A stretch of DNA of 20,272 nt, from the NCBI GenBank assembly GCA_964640725.1, contig CAZXIJ010000043.1, forward strand, positions 1 to 20,272, read 5' to 3'. A program made the position numbers and the translations under genes. The notes beneath the pieces are model-generated. The model worked only from the letters and a program-made list of their open reading frames with translations, was not told the DNA's origin and searched no databases. This DNA is from CALHVX01 sp964640725 (GTDB taxonomy: Bacteria; Pseudomonadota; Gammaproteobacteria; Pseudomonadales; Azotimanducaceae). This document shows positions 1-8,164 of the stretch, one piece after another (within the stretch, counting starts at the first letter, position 1; the number at the start of each line of letters is the position of its first letter).

Positions 1-23
1 GAAACCAGTACTGCGTTGCTCAT
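1..23 (-). CDS. 5' end of next gene after the FAD subunit (partial)
   Basis: Only the first seven codons are visible, reading MSNAVLV. The ATG (23-21) overlaps the TGA stop (22-20) of the FAD-binding subunit in an ATGA arrangement, which implies translational coupling. In CoxM-S-L type operons the FAD subunit is usually followed by the small [2Fe-2S] subunit or the large molybdopterin subunit, so one of these is the likely product. The visible residues cannot tell which. Confidence 0.45.
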
Positions 24-880
24 AGAGAACCTCCTGCGCGCTGGAACGCGATCTTTGCGGCGCGCTGCGCCAGCACGCCAGCGACTCGAATGCGGTAAGC
101 AGCCGTGCCACGCTTGTCATCAATGGGGTTGCAGGCCGCGGAGCAGGCCGCGCCCATCTTGGCCAGGGCCTCGGCGTCGAGCTTGGTGCCGATCAGCGCT
201 TTGGCCGCGGCAGGAACCAGCACCGGCGTCGGGGCGACCGCGCCCAGACAGACCCGCGCGCTCTTCACCTTACCGCGCTCAAGCGTCAGGCTGATGCCGA
301 CGCCAACGACCGCGATATCCATCTCGGTGCGCGGGGTGAAGCGCAGATAAGCATCGCCGGTGCGCGGCTTGGGCTGCGGCACCTCGATGGCTTCAATCAG
401 CTCGCCCTTTTTGAGGGACGTGCGGCCGGGACCCGTGATGACATCTTCGACGGCAATTTTGCGGCGGCCGTTCTTGCCGACCACAATGGCTTTCGCCTTG
501 GCGGCGATCATCGCCGGCACACTGTCTGCCGCGGGCGATGCGTTGCACAGATTGCCAGAAATGGTGCAGCGCCCCTGAACCTGGTCCGAACCGATCAGTT
601 GGGAGGCTTCGACCAGCCCGGGCCAGGCTTTGCCCAGCGCCTTGTCGCGGCCAATCTGAGCACCGGAGACCCCGGCGCCGATCTTAAAGCTGGACTTGGT
701 TGCCTTGATGGCGGTCATGTCGGGAATGCGCTTGATGTCGACCACCAGCGCGGGCTCGACGGTGCCCATCTTCAGCCGGACCAGCAGATCCGTCCCGCCC
801 GCCAGCACGAACGCTGGCCCCTTTTCCTTCGCCAGAAGCCCGACGGCATCCTTGGTGGTTGCCGGAGATTCATATCGCAT
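20..880 (-). CDS. FAD-binding subunit of a xanthine dehydrogenase/CoxM-type molybdenum hydroxylase
   Basis: This 286-residue protein has the size and motifs of the medium (FAD) subunit of molybdenum hydroxylases. AGGTDLL at 27-33 and TISGNLCNASPAAD at 106-119 are the two FAD-contact loops. The family-typical RTEMDIAVVGVG lies near 184-195 and RGTAAYRIRVAGVLAQRA at 258-275. The subunit passes electrons between the iron-sulfur partner and the acceptor (NAD+, quinone or oxygen) during hydroxylation at a molybdopterin centre, normally in the cytoplasm. It overlaps the next gene by ATGA and lies 81 bp after the SDR stop. The substrate of the complex (carbon monoxide, purine, aromatic N-heterocycle, aldehyde or acyl-CoA) cannot be told from this subunit. 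Family assignment is firm. Confidence 0.9.
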   Translation of the reverse strand: MRYESPATTKDAVGLLAKEKGPAFVLAGGTDLLVRLKMGTVEPALVVDIKRIPDMTAIKATKSSFKIGAGVSGAQIGRDKALGKAWPGLVEASQLIGSDQVQGRCTISGNLCNASPAADSVPAMIAAKAKAIVVGKNGRRKIAVEDVITGPGRTSLKKGELIEAIEVPQPKPRTGDAYLRFTPRTEMDIAVVGVGISLTLERGKVKSARVCLGAVAPTPVLVPAAAKALIGTKLDAEALAKMGAACSAACNPIDDKRGTAAYRIRVAGVLAQRAAKIAFQRAGGSL

Positions 881-961
881 GGAGCCCTACCCTGTTCCCC
901 TGAGTGATGCAGCCATCTTATCGGGGTCAGCCGCCAGCGCAATCAGCACGGCGCGACGGGT

Positions 962-1738
962 CTAGCGGGGTCCCTGCCCGTCGTCGATCTTGATATAGGT
1001 GCCGGTCACGCACTCGCTGGCCGGCGACACGAAGTACAGCAGGGTGCTGTCCATCTGCGCCGGGTCGCAGATGCGGCCCCGGGGAAAGTGCTCGCTGAAA
1101 TCGCCCATGCGCGAGACCATGCCATCCATCATCTCGCTGTGGAAAGCGCCGGGGGCAATCGCGTTGACGTTGATGTTGTAGCGCGCCCACTCGACCGCCA
1201 GCGCCTCGGTCATACGAATGACCGCCGATTTGGTCACGGAGTAGAGCGCGGCGCCGTTCCCGGAGTAGTTGAAGCCGCCGATGGACGAGATGTTCACGAT
1301 CCGGCCCGGGCGCTTGTGGGCGATCAGGCGCCGGGCCACCTCGCAGCTCAGTACCCAGGGGCCTCGAAGGTTGGTGTCAAACACCGCGTTCGTCAGCTCC
1401 AGAGACATCTTGTGCGCCCGCTGGGCATCGGGAATGCCGGCATTGTTGATCAGAATGGTGATCGGCCCAAGCGCCTGCTCGGTCTGCTCGACAACCTGCA
1501 TGATGCTGTCGGTATCGGTCATATCGAGCCGCAGGCTCACGGACTCGCCGCCTATGGCCGTGATCTCGTCCGCGAGCGCCTCGAGCCGCTCGGTACGGCG
1601 GCCGGTGATCGCCACCTTGGCGCCGCACTTCGCCAGTACCAGCGCGAAGCGGCGCCCGAGGCCGGATGTGGTTCCGGTCACGAGCGCCACCTGGCCGCTC
1701 AGATCCGTTGACGTGTTTGGTAACGGAAAATCCGCCAT
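962..1738 (-). CDS. SDR family NAD(P)-dependent oxidoreductase
   Basis: A classical short-chain dehydrogenase of 258 residues. TGTTSGLG (21-28) is the nucleotide-binding loop, NNAG is at 98-101, and the catalytic residues are Asn123, Ser152, Tyr166 and Lys170 (the last two in YSVTK). The Rossmann fold and full tetrad indicate an active cytosolic NAD(P)(H)-dependent oxidation or reduction of an alcohol or ketone. An arginine-rich GRRTER stretch after the second strand (46-51) suggests NADP preference, which is inference. The ATG at 1738 is preceded by GGAG. The gene follows the CurA-like reductase by 36 bp in the same direction, so the two probably share a transcript. The substrate is unknown. 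Confidence 0.92.
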   Translation of the reverse strand: MADFPLPNTSTDLSGQVALVTGTTSGLGRRFALVLAKCGAKVAITGRRTERLEALADEITAIGGESVSLRLDMTDTDSIMQVVEQTEQALGPITILINNAGIPDAQRAHKMSLELTNAVFDTNLRGPWVLSCEVARRLIAHKRPGRIVNISSIGGFNYSGNGAALYSVTKSAVIRMTEALAVEWARYNINVNAIAPGAFHSEMMDGMVSRMGDFSEHFPRGRICDPAQMDSTLLYFVSPASECVTGTYIKIDDGQGPR

Positions 1739-1774
1739 CCCCTGTGCTCCCGCGCTGTTTGCCAGCGCCCGAGC

Positions 1775-2794
1775 TTACTGCGGATCGGCAATCTTGAGCA
1801 GCTGTTTGCCGATATTTTTGCCGGTGAAGAGCCGGTTCAGGGTATCGGGGATGTTCTCGAAGCCTTCCTGCAGATCTTCCTGGTGCTTCAGCTGACCGGA
1901 CTGCAGCCAGCCGACCAGATCCTTCGCTGCAATCGCCGCCCGATCCATGTAATCAATGACGATGAACCCTTCCATGCGCGCCCGGTTAATCACCAGGTTC
2001 ATCAGGTTTGCTGGCCCGGGCACCGGCTCCGTGGCGTTGTAGGCAGAGATGCCACCACACAGCACCACCCGCGCCTTCATGTTGATATGGTTGAGCGCCG
2101 CTTCCAGAATGTCGCCGCCGACGTTGTCGAAAAAGACGTCAACCTTGTTCGGACAGAGCTCGCCGATGCGCTGATTCACGTTGTCGTTCTTGTAATCGAT
2201 AACGTCATCGTAGCCCGCTTCTTCCTTCAGCCAGGCGCACTTCTGTGGGCCCCCGGCAATGCCGATCACACGACAGCCCTTGATCTTGGCGATCTGGCCG
2301 ACCACAGAGCCTGTGGCGCCGGCGGCGCCGGACACCAGCACAGTCTCGCCTTCCTTCGGCTCGCCCAGATCCAGCAAGCCCCAGTAGGCGGTCATGCCCG
2401 TCGTGCCGAGCACGGACAGCGGCCAGGTCAGCGGGATGCCTTCTGGCAGTTTGGATACGCCCATAATCCCCCGACCTGGCGCCGCGATGGTGAAGTCCTG
2501 CCAGCCGCCGGTGGTCTGTACCAGATCGCCCTTGGCAAAGCCGTCGACGTGGCTCTCGACCACCTGCGCGACGCTGCCGGCGCGCATGGGCTCACCCAGC
2601 TGAACCGGCGGCAGGTAGCTCGGGCGGTCTTCCATCCAGCCGCGCTGGGTGGGGTCGAAGGACAGGTACAGGTTGCGGACCAGCATTTCGCCGTCGCCAG
2701 GCTCAGGAATCGGGGTTTCTGCGTACTCAAAGTTCTCTTTGCCCACCATGCCGTGAGGACGTTTGGCAAGCAGCCACTGGCGATTGACGTTCAT
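1775..2794 (-). CDS. CurA-like NADP-dependent oxidoreductase (zinc-independent MDR family)
   Basis: A 339-residue medium-chain reductase of the CurA/leukotriene B4 12-hydroxydehydrogenase group. It opens with the family's NRQW start, has YLSFDPTQRGWM (43-54, usually YLSLDPYMRGRM), and carries the Rossmann loop SGAAGATGSVVGQIAK at 155-170. No structural or catalytic zinc cysteine cluster is visible, as expected for this branch, which reduces the C=C bond of alpha,beta-unsaturated ketones or aldehydes with NADPH. The start is supported by a perfect AGGAG (plus-strand ctcct at 2802-2806) seven bases upstream of the ATG. It sits 54 bp after the amidohydrolase and 36 bp before the SDR, consistent with a multistep pathway or detoxification operon. 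Confidence 0.9.
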   Translation of the reverse strand: MNVNRQWLLAKRPHGMVGKENFEYAETPIPEPGDGEMLVRNLYLSFDPTQRGWMEDRPSYLPPVQLGEPMRAGSVAQVVESHVDGFAKGDLVQTTGGWQDFTIAAPGRGIMGVSKLPEGIPLTWPLSVLGTTGMTAYWGLLDLGEPKEGETVLVSGAAGATGSVVGQIAKIKGCRVIGIAGGPQKCAWLKEEAGYDDVIDYKNDNVNQRIGELCPNKVDVFFDNVGGDILEAALNHINMKARVVLCGGISAYNATEPVPGPANLMNLVINRARMEGFIVIDYMDRAAIAAKDLVGWLQSGQLKHQEDLQEGFENIPDTLNRLFTGKNIGKQLLKIADPQ

Positions 2795-2848
2795 CGGGAG
2801 TCTCCTGGGTGATCCCCCGATTAAAGCACCCGCGGCATCAAAGCGTCA

Positions 2849-4462
2849 TCAGGGACCGGGGACGTCCTTCTCGGCATCGCGGGCCGCAGCCACCATGGCC
2901 GCCACGTCCGCCAGCAACTGCTGCGCGTCATAGATCACCCCGTCGCGGATGGTGTACCGCACTCCGCCGACCCGCTCCAGCTGCCCGGAGTCTCGATTCA
3001 GCCGCATGTGGCCCGTGCCGTAGAGCACCTTGAAGTTGGCGATCGGGTTCTCCCCGACCAACACCAGGTCCGCCTTGCGGCCCGGTACCAAAGCGCCGAT
3101 CTCGGCATCCATTCCAATCAGCTCGGCGCCGTTCCGGGTCGCTGCCTGCAAGACCTCCAGCGGGTGGAAGCCGGCCTCCTGCAGCAACTCCAGCTCGCGA
3201 ATAAAAGCGAAGCCGTAGAGCTTGAAAATGAACCCCGCGTCGGAGCCGGTCGCGACCCGGCCACCCAGGTTCTTGTAGGCGTTCACAAACTGCATCCAGC
3301 GCGCGAAGTTGTTGCGCCAGGCGACTTCGTCACCGGTGGTCCAGTCAAAGTGATAGGCGCCATGAAAGCGCGGGTCCGGCATGAAGAAACGCTGCAGCGC
3401 CGGCAGCGTGTAGCGCGCGTGCCACTCGGCGTCCCGCGCGCGGGCGACGTCGCGGTTCGCCTCGTAAATTGTAAAGGTCGGCACCAGCGTCACGTCCAGC
3501 GCCAGCAACTCCTTGAGCACCGCCTGCCAGCGCTCACTGCCGGGCCCTGCCGCCTGCAGCCACAGCCGTCCGGCTTCGCTGAACCGCCACTGCTCGTCGG
3601 CATAGTTGTAGTTTGGCGGGTAATCCTGAATGCGGCGATCCGTGAACAGCGCCTCGGGCAGCCCGTACCAGTGCTCGATGCTGTCCAACCCCAGGCGCGC
3701 GCTGTCGAGCGCGTTCATGTCGAACACCCCGTTCTGGTCGTGGTGGCTGGCCGTGCCAATACCCAGCGCCTTGGCGGTCTCGTACACGCTGGCGAGCGCT
3801 TCCTCGGTCCCGCCGCGCAGTTTTACACCCGCTGCGCCCTTGCGCGCCACCGCCCGCACCCAGTCGCGGGCGGCCTTGGCGGTGACCGCTTCGGAGCCCG
3901 GAAACATCGCGTAAGGCACGATGCGGGGCGCAACGATTTCGTTGGCGGCGCTGCGCCGCGCATGATCGAGCGTCCAGGCCAGACCCATGGTCGAGCCGAC
4001 GTCGCGCACGGTGGTAATGCCGTGGGCCAGCCAGAGCTTGAACACGTACTCCGGCGGCGTAATCGGCCCGGCCAGCCCTTGCAGGGGATTGCCGATATGC
4101 GTGTGCGCATCCACAAACCCGGGCATCGCCGTCATGCCGGCGCCATCGATGTGGTGTTCGCCCGCGGGCACCGCCGCGTCTTCCTGCGGTCGGTAGGACT
4201 GGATGCTGGCAATGCGATCGCGCTCGATCGTGATGGTGACCGGGCCCCGGGGCGGGGCGCCAAGGCCGTCAATGAGCGAGACGTTGCTGATCACAAGTCG
4301 TGTAAAGGGCCCCTGGCGCTCATGGGCCCGGGCTGCCGGCGCCGGTGCGGGCAGGGCGATGCCGTACTGGGCGGCTCGGGCCGGGCCCTCTTCGCCAGGC
4401 GCGGGCTGAGCGACCGCACTCCCGGCAAGCAGCAGGCACAGCGCGCAGGCGATGGTTTTCAT
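2849..4462 (-). CDS. Secreted metal-dependent amidohydrolase family protein
   Basis: A 537-residue amidohydrolase-superfamily enzyme (imidazolonepropionase/prolidase-like branch). The open frame begins further upstream, but the ATG at 4462 is preferred: it has AAAGGA five bases upstream and starts a signal peptide, MKTIACALCLLLAGSAVA, with cleavage predicted after AVA (residue 18). Metal ligands are visible in order: HxH in DAHTH (His120, His122), a candidate carboxylated lysine in GVKLRGG (Lys214), His240 in ASHHD, His264 in SIEHWYG, and Asp408 in ATGSDAG. This full set implies an active binuclear site hydrolysing an amide or peptide-like bond in the periplasm. It lies 34 bp after the dioxygenase gene in the same direction. 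The exact substrate is unknown. Confidence 0.88.
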   Translation of the reverse strand: MKTIACALCLLLAGSAVAQPAPGEEGPARAAQYGIALPAPAPAARAHERQGPFTRLVISNVSLIDGLGAPPRGPVTITIERDRIASIQSYRPQEDAAVPAGEHHIDGAGMTAMPGFVDAHTHIGNPLQGLAGPITPPEYVFKLWLAHGITTVRDVGSTMGLAWTLDHARRSAANEIVAPRIVPYAMFPGSEAVTAKAARDWVRAVARKGAAGVKLRGGTEEALASVYETAKALGIGTASHHDQNGVFDMNALDSARLGLDSIEHWYGLPEALFTDRRIQDYPPNYNYADEQWRFSEAGRLWLQAAGPGSERWQAVLKELLALDVTLVPTFTIYEANRDVARARDAEWHARYTLPALQRFFMPDPRFHGAYHFDWTTGDEVAWRNNFARWMQFVNAYKNLGGRVATGSDAGFIFKLYGFAFIRELELLQEAGFHPLEVLQAATRNGAELIGMDAEIGALVPGRKADLVLVGENPIANFKVLYGTGHMRLNRDSGQLERVGGVRYTIRDGVIYDAQQLLADVAAMVAAARDAEKDVPGP

Positions 4463-4496
4463 GGCGGTCCTTTCGGGTTCGTCAAAAGTCGCAGGT

Positions 4497-5348
4497 TCAG
4501 GCCGCGGCCACGGTAATGCGGTGCAGCAGTCGAGCATGGCCATCGTAGCCACCGGTCGCCCGGTGATTGATACAGCGGTTGTCCCACAGCACCAGCATGT
4601 TCGCCGACCACCGGTGCCGGTAGACGTGCTCGTCCCGCATCTGGTGCTGGAAGACCTGCATCAACAGCTCGCGCGCCGGCGCGTCGGCCATGCCCTGGAT
4701 GCCGATCGTGTACCCCGGACTGGCAAAGAGCGCCGTGCGGCCCGTTTCCGGATGCACCTTCGCGATCGGGTGGTGCTCGATCGCCAGGGCGTCATCGGAG
4801 TAGCGGATCGCCATGGAGCGGCCTTCGTCCCTCTCGCCGTAGAGCCCCTGCCGGGAATAGCCGTTGCGCGCCGAGTGAATGCCAACGGCATCCTTGAGCT
4901 GCGCCTTCAACAGCTCCGGCAAGGTCTCCCAGGCCAGATACTGATTGGCAAACAAGGTGTCGCCCCCCATGGGCGGGATGACGTTGCCGTACAGCACCGT
5001 CGCCTGCGGCGGTGTCGGCAGAAAGCTCCAGTCGGAGTGCCAGGACTCGGCGAACAGGCTGCTGGTCTCATCGGCGTCCCGGCGCACCTGCGCGATGCTC
5101 GGGTGCTCGGCCAACCCTTCAAAAAACGGGTCCTCGCCAAAGGGACCGATGGTTGCGGCAAAGCGCTCCAGATCCTCCAGGGTCATGGGCTGATCGGGAA
5201 AGGCGAGCACCTGATGCTCGAGCCATGCCGCGCGCACCGCGGCAATCTGCGCTGAGTCCAGCGGATTGGCGAGCGTCAGCCCGGTCACCACCGCGCCGCA
5301 GGGTGCCGGCTGCGGTGTGACCTGGATGGATGCTGTGTCTGTACTCAT
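4497..5348 (-). CDS. TauD/TfdA family Fe(II)/2-oxoglutarate-dependent dioxygenase
   Basis: A 283-residue non-haem iron dioxygenase. The 2-His-1-carboxylate triad is His104 and Asp106 (WHSDW) plus His262 (CINHRA). Arg273 lies eleven residues after the distal histidine, the same spacing as the 2-oxoglutarate-binding arginine of TauD. GGDTLFAN (128-135) is another family hallmark. Such enzymes hydroxylate a substrate with O2 and 2-oxoglutarate, often releasing sulfite from taurine or cleaving aryl-ether herbicides. The substrate here cannot be assigned. I chose the ATG at 5348 (MSTDTASI) over one ten codons upstream, because the family starts close to the VTGL region and purine-rich sequence lies upstream. 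It is the first gene of the leftward cluster and is divergent from the amidase. Confidence 0.9.
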   Translation of the reverse strand: MSTDTASIQVTPQPAPCGAVVTGLTLANPLDSAQIAAVRAAWLEHQVLAFPDQPMTLEDLERFAATIGPFGEDPFFEGLAEHPSIAQVRRDADETSSLFAESWHSDWSFLPTPPQATVLYGNVIPPMGGDTLFANQYLAWETLPELLKAQLKDAVGIHSARNGYSRQGLYGERDEGRSMAIRYSDDALAIEHHPIAKVHPETGRTALFASPGYTIGIQGMADAPARELLMQVFQHQMRDEHVYRHRWSANMLVLWDNRCINHRATGGYDGHARLLHRITVAAA

Positions 5349-5473
5349 GCCCTGCCCCTCTCTTGTGCTGCTGAGCATGCCGGATCGATCGGCGCCAGAT
5401 CAATCAGAGCCCCTGCGCCCGTGCCCGGCTCGCGGTACCATCAAAGCGCTGACCACGGGAAAGGATTCGCACC

Positions 5474-6937
5474 ATGTCCAAGAGAGCTTTTCTGAGCGCC
5501 AACGAAATCGCGGCCGGCATTGCCGCCGGCGAGTTTACGGCGGAAGCCATGCTGACCGAGTACTGCGAGCGCGTAGACCGTTACAACAACGACCTGAATG
5601 TGGTGGTGGTGGATCAGCGCGAACAGGCGCTGGAGGCTGCGCGAGCCGCAGACCAGGCGGTCGCAGCGGGCAAGCCTCTGGGGCCGCTGCACGGTGTGCC
5701 CATGACGGTCAAGGAGAGCTACAACATCGCCGGCGCGGCCACCACCTGGGGCAACCCGGCCTGGCGCGACAACGTGGTGACCGAAGACGCAGAGTCCGTC
5801 AAGCGACTCAAGGAAGCCGGTGCCGTGGTCTTCGGCAAAACCAACGTGCCGCTGATGCTTGCGGACTTCCAGAGCTACAACGAGGTGTACGGCACCAGCA
5901 ATAATCCCTACGACCTGTCCCGCGGGCCCGGCGGCTCCTCTGGGGGCAGCGCCGCGGCACTGGCGGCAGGGCTGACGGGGCTGGAAATCGGCTCCGACAT
6001 TGGCGGCTCGATTCGCAACCCGGCGCACTTTTGCGGGGTCTTCGGGCACAAGCCCACCTGGGACCTGCTCTGGATGCGCGGGCACTCCGGGCCCGGGGAC
6101 ATGCGCGCCATGCCCGACATCAGCGTCATTGGCCCCCTGGCCCGGAGCGCGGCGGACCTGACGACGGCCATGGGGCAGATGGCCGGGCCAGACCCGATCG
6201 CTGCCCGGGGCTACAAGCTGGAGCTGCCAACGCTCGGCAGGGACGGGGTCAAAGGCCTGAAGATCGCGGTCTGGGCCGATTCGGACCTGTGCCCGGTCTC
6301 TGCAGAGGTGCGGCAGCGCGTCGAGCGAACCGCCGCTGTGCTGGAAAAGCTGGGGGCCCACATCGATACCCAGGCGAGGCCGAAGTTCGACGAAGCGCAC
6401 AGCCACAGCACGTACCAGACCCTGCTGCAGGCGACCCTTGCGAGCCGCATGCCCGAGGCCGACTGGCTCAGCCTGAAAGCCTACGTGGATACCCTGGCCG
6501 CCGATGACCAGAGTGCGTCGGCGTTGACGCTCCGGGCCCAGGTCGCGAGCTTCCGGGACTGGAGTACCGCGAACGAGGCCCGGCAGCAGCTGCGCTGGCG
6601 CTGGCACGAGTTTTTCGCAGACTACGACCTGGTGCTGATGCCGATCATGCCTACCGCCGCCTTCCCGCACGATCACCGGGACTTCGGCGAGCGCACGATC
6701 CGCATCGACAACGACGAGCGCCCCTACTTCGACCAGGTCTTCTGGGCCGGGCTTACGGGGGTCAGCTACCTGCCCTCGACGGTTATCCCGACCGGGCTGA
6801 ACGATGCCGGTTTGCCGATCGGCCTGCAGCTCGTGGGCCCCGAGCTCGGCGACATGATCACCATTGGCGCAGCCCAGGTCCTGGAGGCGGAAGGTTTTCG
6901 CTTTGAGGCCCCGGCCGCCTACCGGGACCAGGACTGA
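5474..6937 (+). CDS. Amidase signature family hydrolase
   Basis: A 487-residue amidase with the complete Ser-cisSer-Lys triad: Lys80 in MTVKES, cis-Ser155 in GPGGSSGGS, and nucleophile Ser179 in DIGGSIRNP. The glycine/serine-rich signature at 151-182 is textbook. Length matches stand-alone amidases. The C-terminal part has the substrate-side loops of bacterial amidases (PTAAFPHDH near 394) and none of the GatA-associated partner genes are nearby, so this is not a tRNA amidotransferase subunit. AAGGA lies eight bases before the ATG. Its stop is only three bases before the mvaD start, so it is very likely the first gene of the mevalonate operon. No known mevalonate step needs an amidase, so the link may be transcriptional convenience or a specialised role. 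No signal peptide is evident. Confidence 0.92.
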   Translation: MSKRAFLSANEIAAGIAAGEFTAEAMLTEYCERVDRYNNDLNVVVVDQREQALEAARAADQAVAAGKPLGPLHGVPMTVKESYNIAGAATTWGNPAWRDNVVTEDAESVKRLKEAGAVVFGKTNVPLMLADFQSYNEVYGTSNNPYDLSRGPGGSSGGSAAALAAGLTGLEIGSDIGGSIRNPAHFCGVFGHKPTWDLLWMRGHSGPGDMRAMPDISVIGPLARSAADLTTAMGQMAGPDPIAARGYKLELPTLGRDGVKGLKIAVWADSDLCPVSAEVRQRVERTAAVLEKLGAHIDTQARPKFDEAHSHSTYQTLLQATLASRMPEADWLSLKAYVDTLAADDQSASALTLRAQVASFRDWSTANEARQQLRWRWHEFFADYDLVLMPIMPTAAFPHDHRDFGERTIRIDNDERPYFDQVFWAGLTGVSYLPSTVIPTGLNDAGLPIGLQLVGPELGDMITIGAAQVLEAEGFRFEAPAAYRDQD

Positions 6938-6940
6938 GCC

Positions 6941-7882
6941 TTGAGCACGAGCGCCATCGCGCACCCGAATATTGCCCTGGTCAAGTACTGGGGCAAGGCG
7001 GACGGCCCGGGCAACGTGCCCGCAACGCCCTCCCTGTCGCTCACCTTGAGCGGCTTTCGGTCACAGACCGCGGTGTCGGCGCGCGCCGGCAAAGACGATG
7101 AGATCGTGCTGAACGGCGAGCAAAAAGCCGACGCCAAGATTGCCAGGTGGCTCGAACTGTTGCGCGAGAGTTTCGAGCTACCGCCTGTAACTATCGAATC
7201 TGAAAACAATTTCCCGACCGCATCCGGTCTGGCTTCGTCCGCCTCGGGCTTTGCAGCGCTCATCGTCGCGCTGAACGAGGCATTCGCCTTCGGGCTCGAC
7301 CGGCAAGCCTGCTCCGTGTGGGCCCGCAAAGCATCCGCCTCCGCAGCGCGGTCCCTGTACGGCGGCTACGTCACCCTCGCGGGCCCCGCCTGGGCCGCCG
7401 AGCCTTTTGCCGACGCGGAGGACTGGCCACTGCGCGTGGTGGTTGCCGTGACCGCCACGGGCCCCAAAGCCACCTCGTCGAGCGAGGGCATGCGCGCCTC
7501 GAGAGAGACATCGCCATACTTTCCGGCGTGGACCCAGCAGACCTGCCAGGACTTCGAAGACGCCGCTGGCGCGATTCGCGCCCGTGACTTCGATGCCCTG
7601 GCCGCGGTCGTCGAAGCCAGCTGCCTGCGCATGCACGCCCTCATGCTGGCGACGCAGCCGCCCCTGCTCTACTGGCAGCCCGCCACTCTGGCTGCGATCC
7701 ATACGCTGCGAGCCCTGCGCAACGACGGGCAACCCGTGTGCTACACCATCGACGCCGGGCCCCAGGTGAAGGCGATCTGCGAAGCCAGCGCGGTGCCCGC
7801 GGTCACCGCCGCCCTGCGGGGCACGCCCGGTGTCCTGAGCGTGCACGAGCTGGACCTCGGACCGGGCGCTCGACTGTGCTGA
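6941..7882 (+). CDS. mvaD: Diphosphomevalonate decarboxylase
   Basis: Catalyses ATP-dependent decarboxylation of mevalonate 5-diphosphate to isopentenyl diphosphate, the last mevalonate-pathway step. The 313-residue GHMP-fold protein has NIALVKYWGK (10-19, Lys15), the ATP loop FPTASGLASSASGFAAL (91-107), Ser132/Ser134/Arg137 before SLYGG, SSSEGM (179-184), and the catalytic Asp271 in IDAGP. The Asp-Lys-Arg set seen in yeast MDD is therefore intact. The usual GSGSA is ASASA here, keeping both serines. The only sensible start is TTG at 6941, with AGGA seven bases upstream in the amidase tail. It is slightly shorter than the usual 320-330 residues. Haloarchaeal phosphomevalonate decarboxylase is a close relative, but the adjacent phosphomevalonate kinase favours the diphosphate substrate. 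Confidence 0.93.
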   Translation: MSTSAIAHPNIALVKYWGKADGPGNVPATPSLSLTLSGFRSQTAVSARAGKDDEIVLNGEQKADAKIARWLELLRESFELPPVTIESENNFPTASGLASSASGFAALIVALNEAFAFGLDRQACSVWARKASASAARSLYGGYVTLAGPAWAAEPFADAEDWPLRVVVAVTATGPKATSSSEGMRASRETSPYFPAWTQQTCQDFEDAAGAIRARDFDALAAVVEASCLRMHALMLATQPPLLYWQPATLAAIHTLRALRNDGQPVCYTIDAGPQVKAICEASAVPAVTAALRGTPGVLSVHELDLGPGARLC

Positions 7883-8013
7883 CCGGAGCTGTCCTGACCA
7901 GAGCACTTCTGACCGGAGCTGTTGTTACCGGAGCTCTTTCAACCGGAACTCTTTCAACCGGAACTCTTTCAACCGGAACTCTTTCAACCGGAACTCTTTC
8001 AACCGGAACATGG
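7879..8013 (+). repeat. 15-bp imperfect tandem repeat array between mvaD and mvaK2
   Basis: Nine consecutive 15-base units can be laid out from 7879. Units 1-4 (7879-7938) are diverged, for example CTGACCGGAGCTGTC. Units 5-8 (7939-7998) are identical, TCAACCGGAACTCTT, and unit 9 runs into the ATG copy at 8010. Unit 1 contains the TGA stop of mvaD. The diverged units carry GGAG, a Shine-Dalgarno core, and the identical ones carry GGAA. Fifteen is a multiple of three, so every frame stays open, giving LFQPE, LSTGT or SFNRN pentapeptides, but none has a convincing start codon and signal. A short-read assembly may have collapsed or expanded the array, so copy number is uncertain. Confidence 0.9.
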
Positions 8014-8033
8014 CGCTGAGCACACAGCCCATC

Positions 8034-8133
8034 NNNNNNNNNNNNNNNNNNNNNNNNNNNNNNNNNNNNNNNNNNNNNNNNNNNNNNNNNNNNNNNNNNN
8101 NNNNNNNNNNNNNNNNNNNNNNNNNNNNNNNNN
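8034..8133. other. Assembly gap of 100 N, probably artefactual
   Basis: Exactly 100 N bases, the conventional placeholder for a gap of unknown size. The 55 bases before it (7979-8033) are identical to the 55 bases after it (8134-8188): two repeat units plus the first 24 bases of mvaK2. The two contigs therefore overlap by exactly 55 bases. No sequence need be missing, and the duplicate ATG at 8010 is the same start codon as the one at 8165. Confidence 0.9.
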
Positions 8134-8164
8134 CTCTTTCAACCGGAACTCTTTCAACCGGAAC

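Noticed and set aside
8010..8033. A second mvaK2 start fragment before the gap, suggesting a partial gene duplication
   Set aside because: It is part of the exact 55-base duplicated contig end and is better explained as an assembly overlap.
7922..8164. LFQPE / LSTGT / SFNRN pentapeptide repeat protein encoded by the 15-bp array
   Set aside because: All frames stay open because 15 is divisible by three. No frame has a convincing start and ribosome site, and the frame continuous with mvaK2 differs on the two sides of the N gap.
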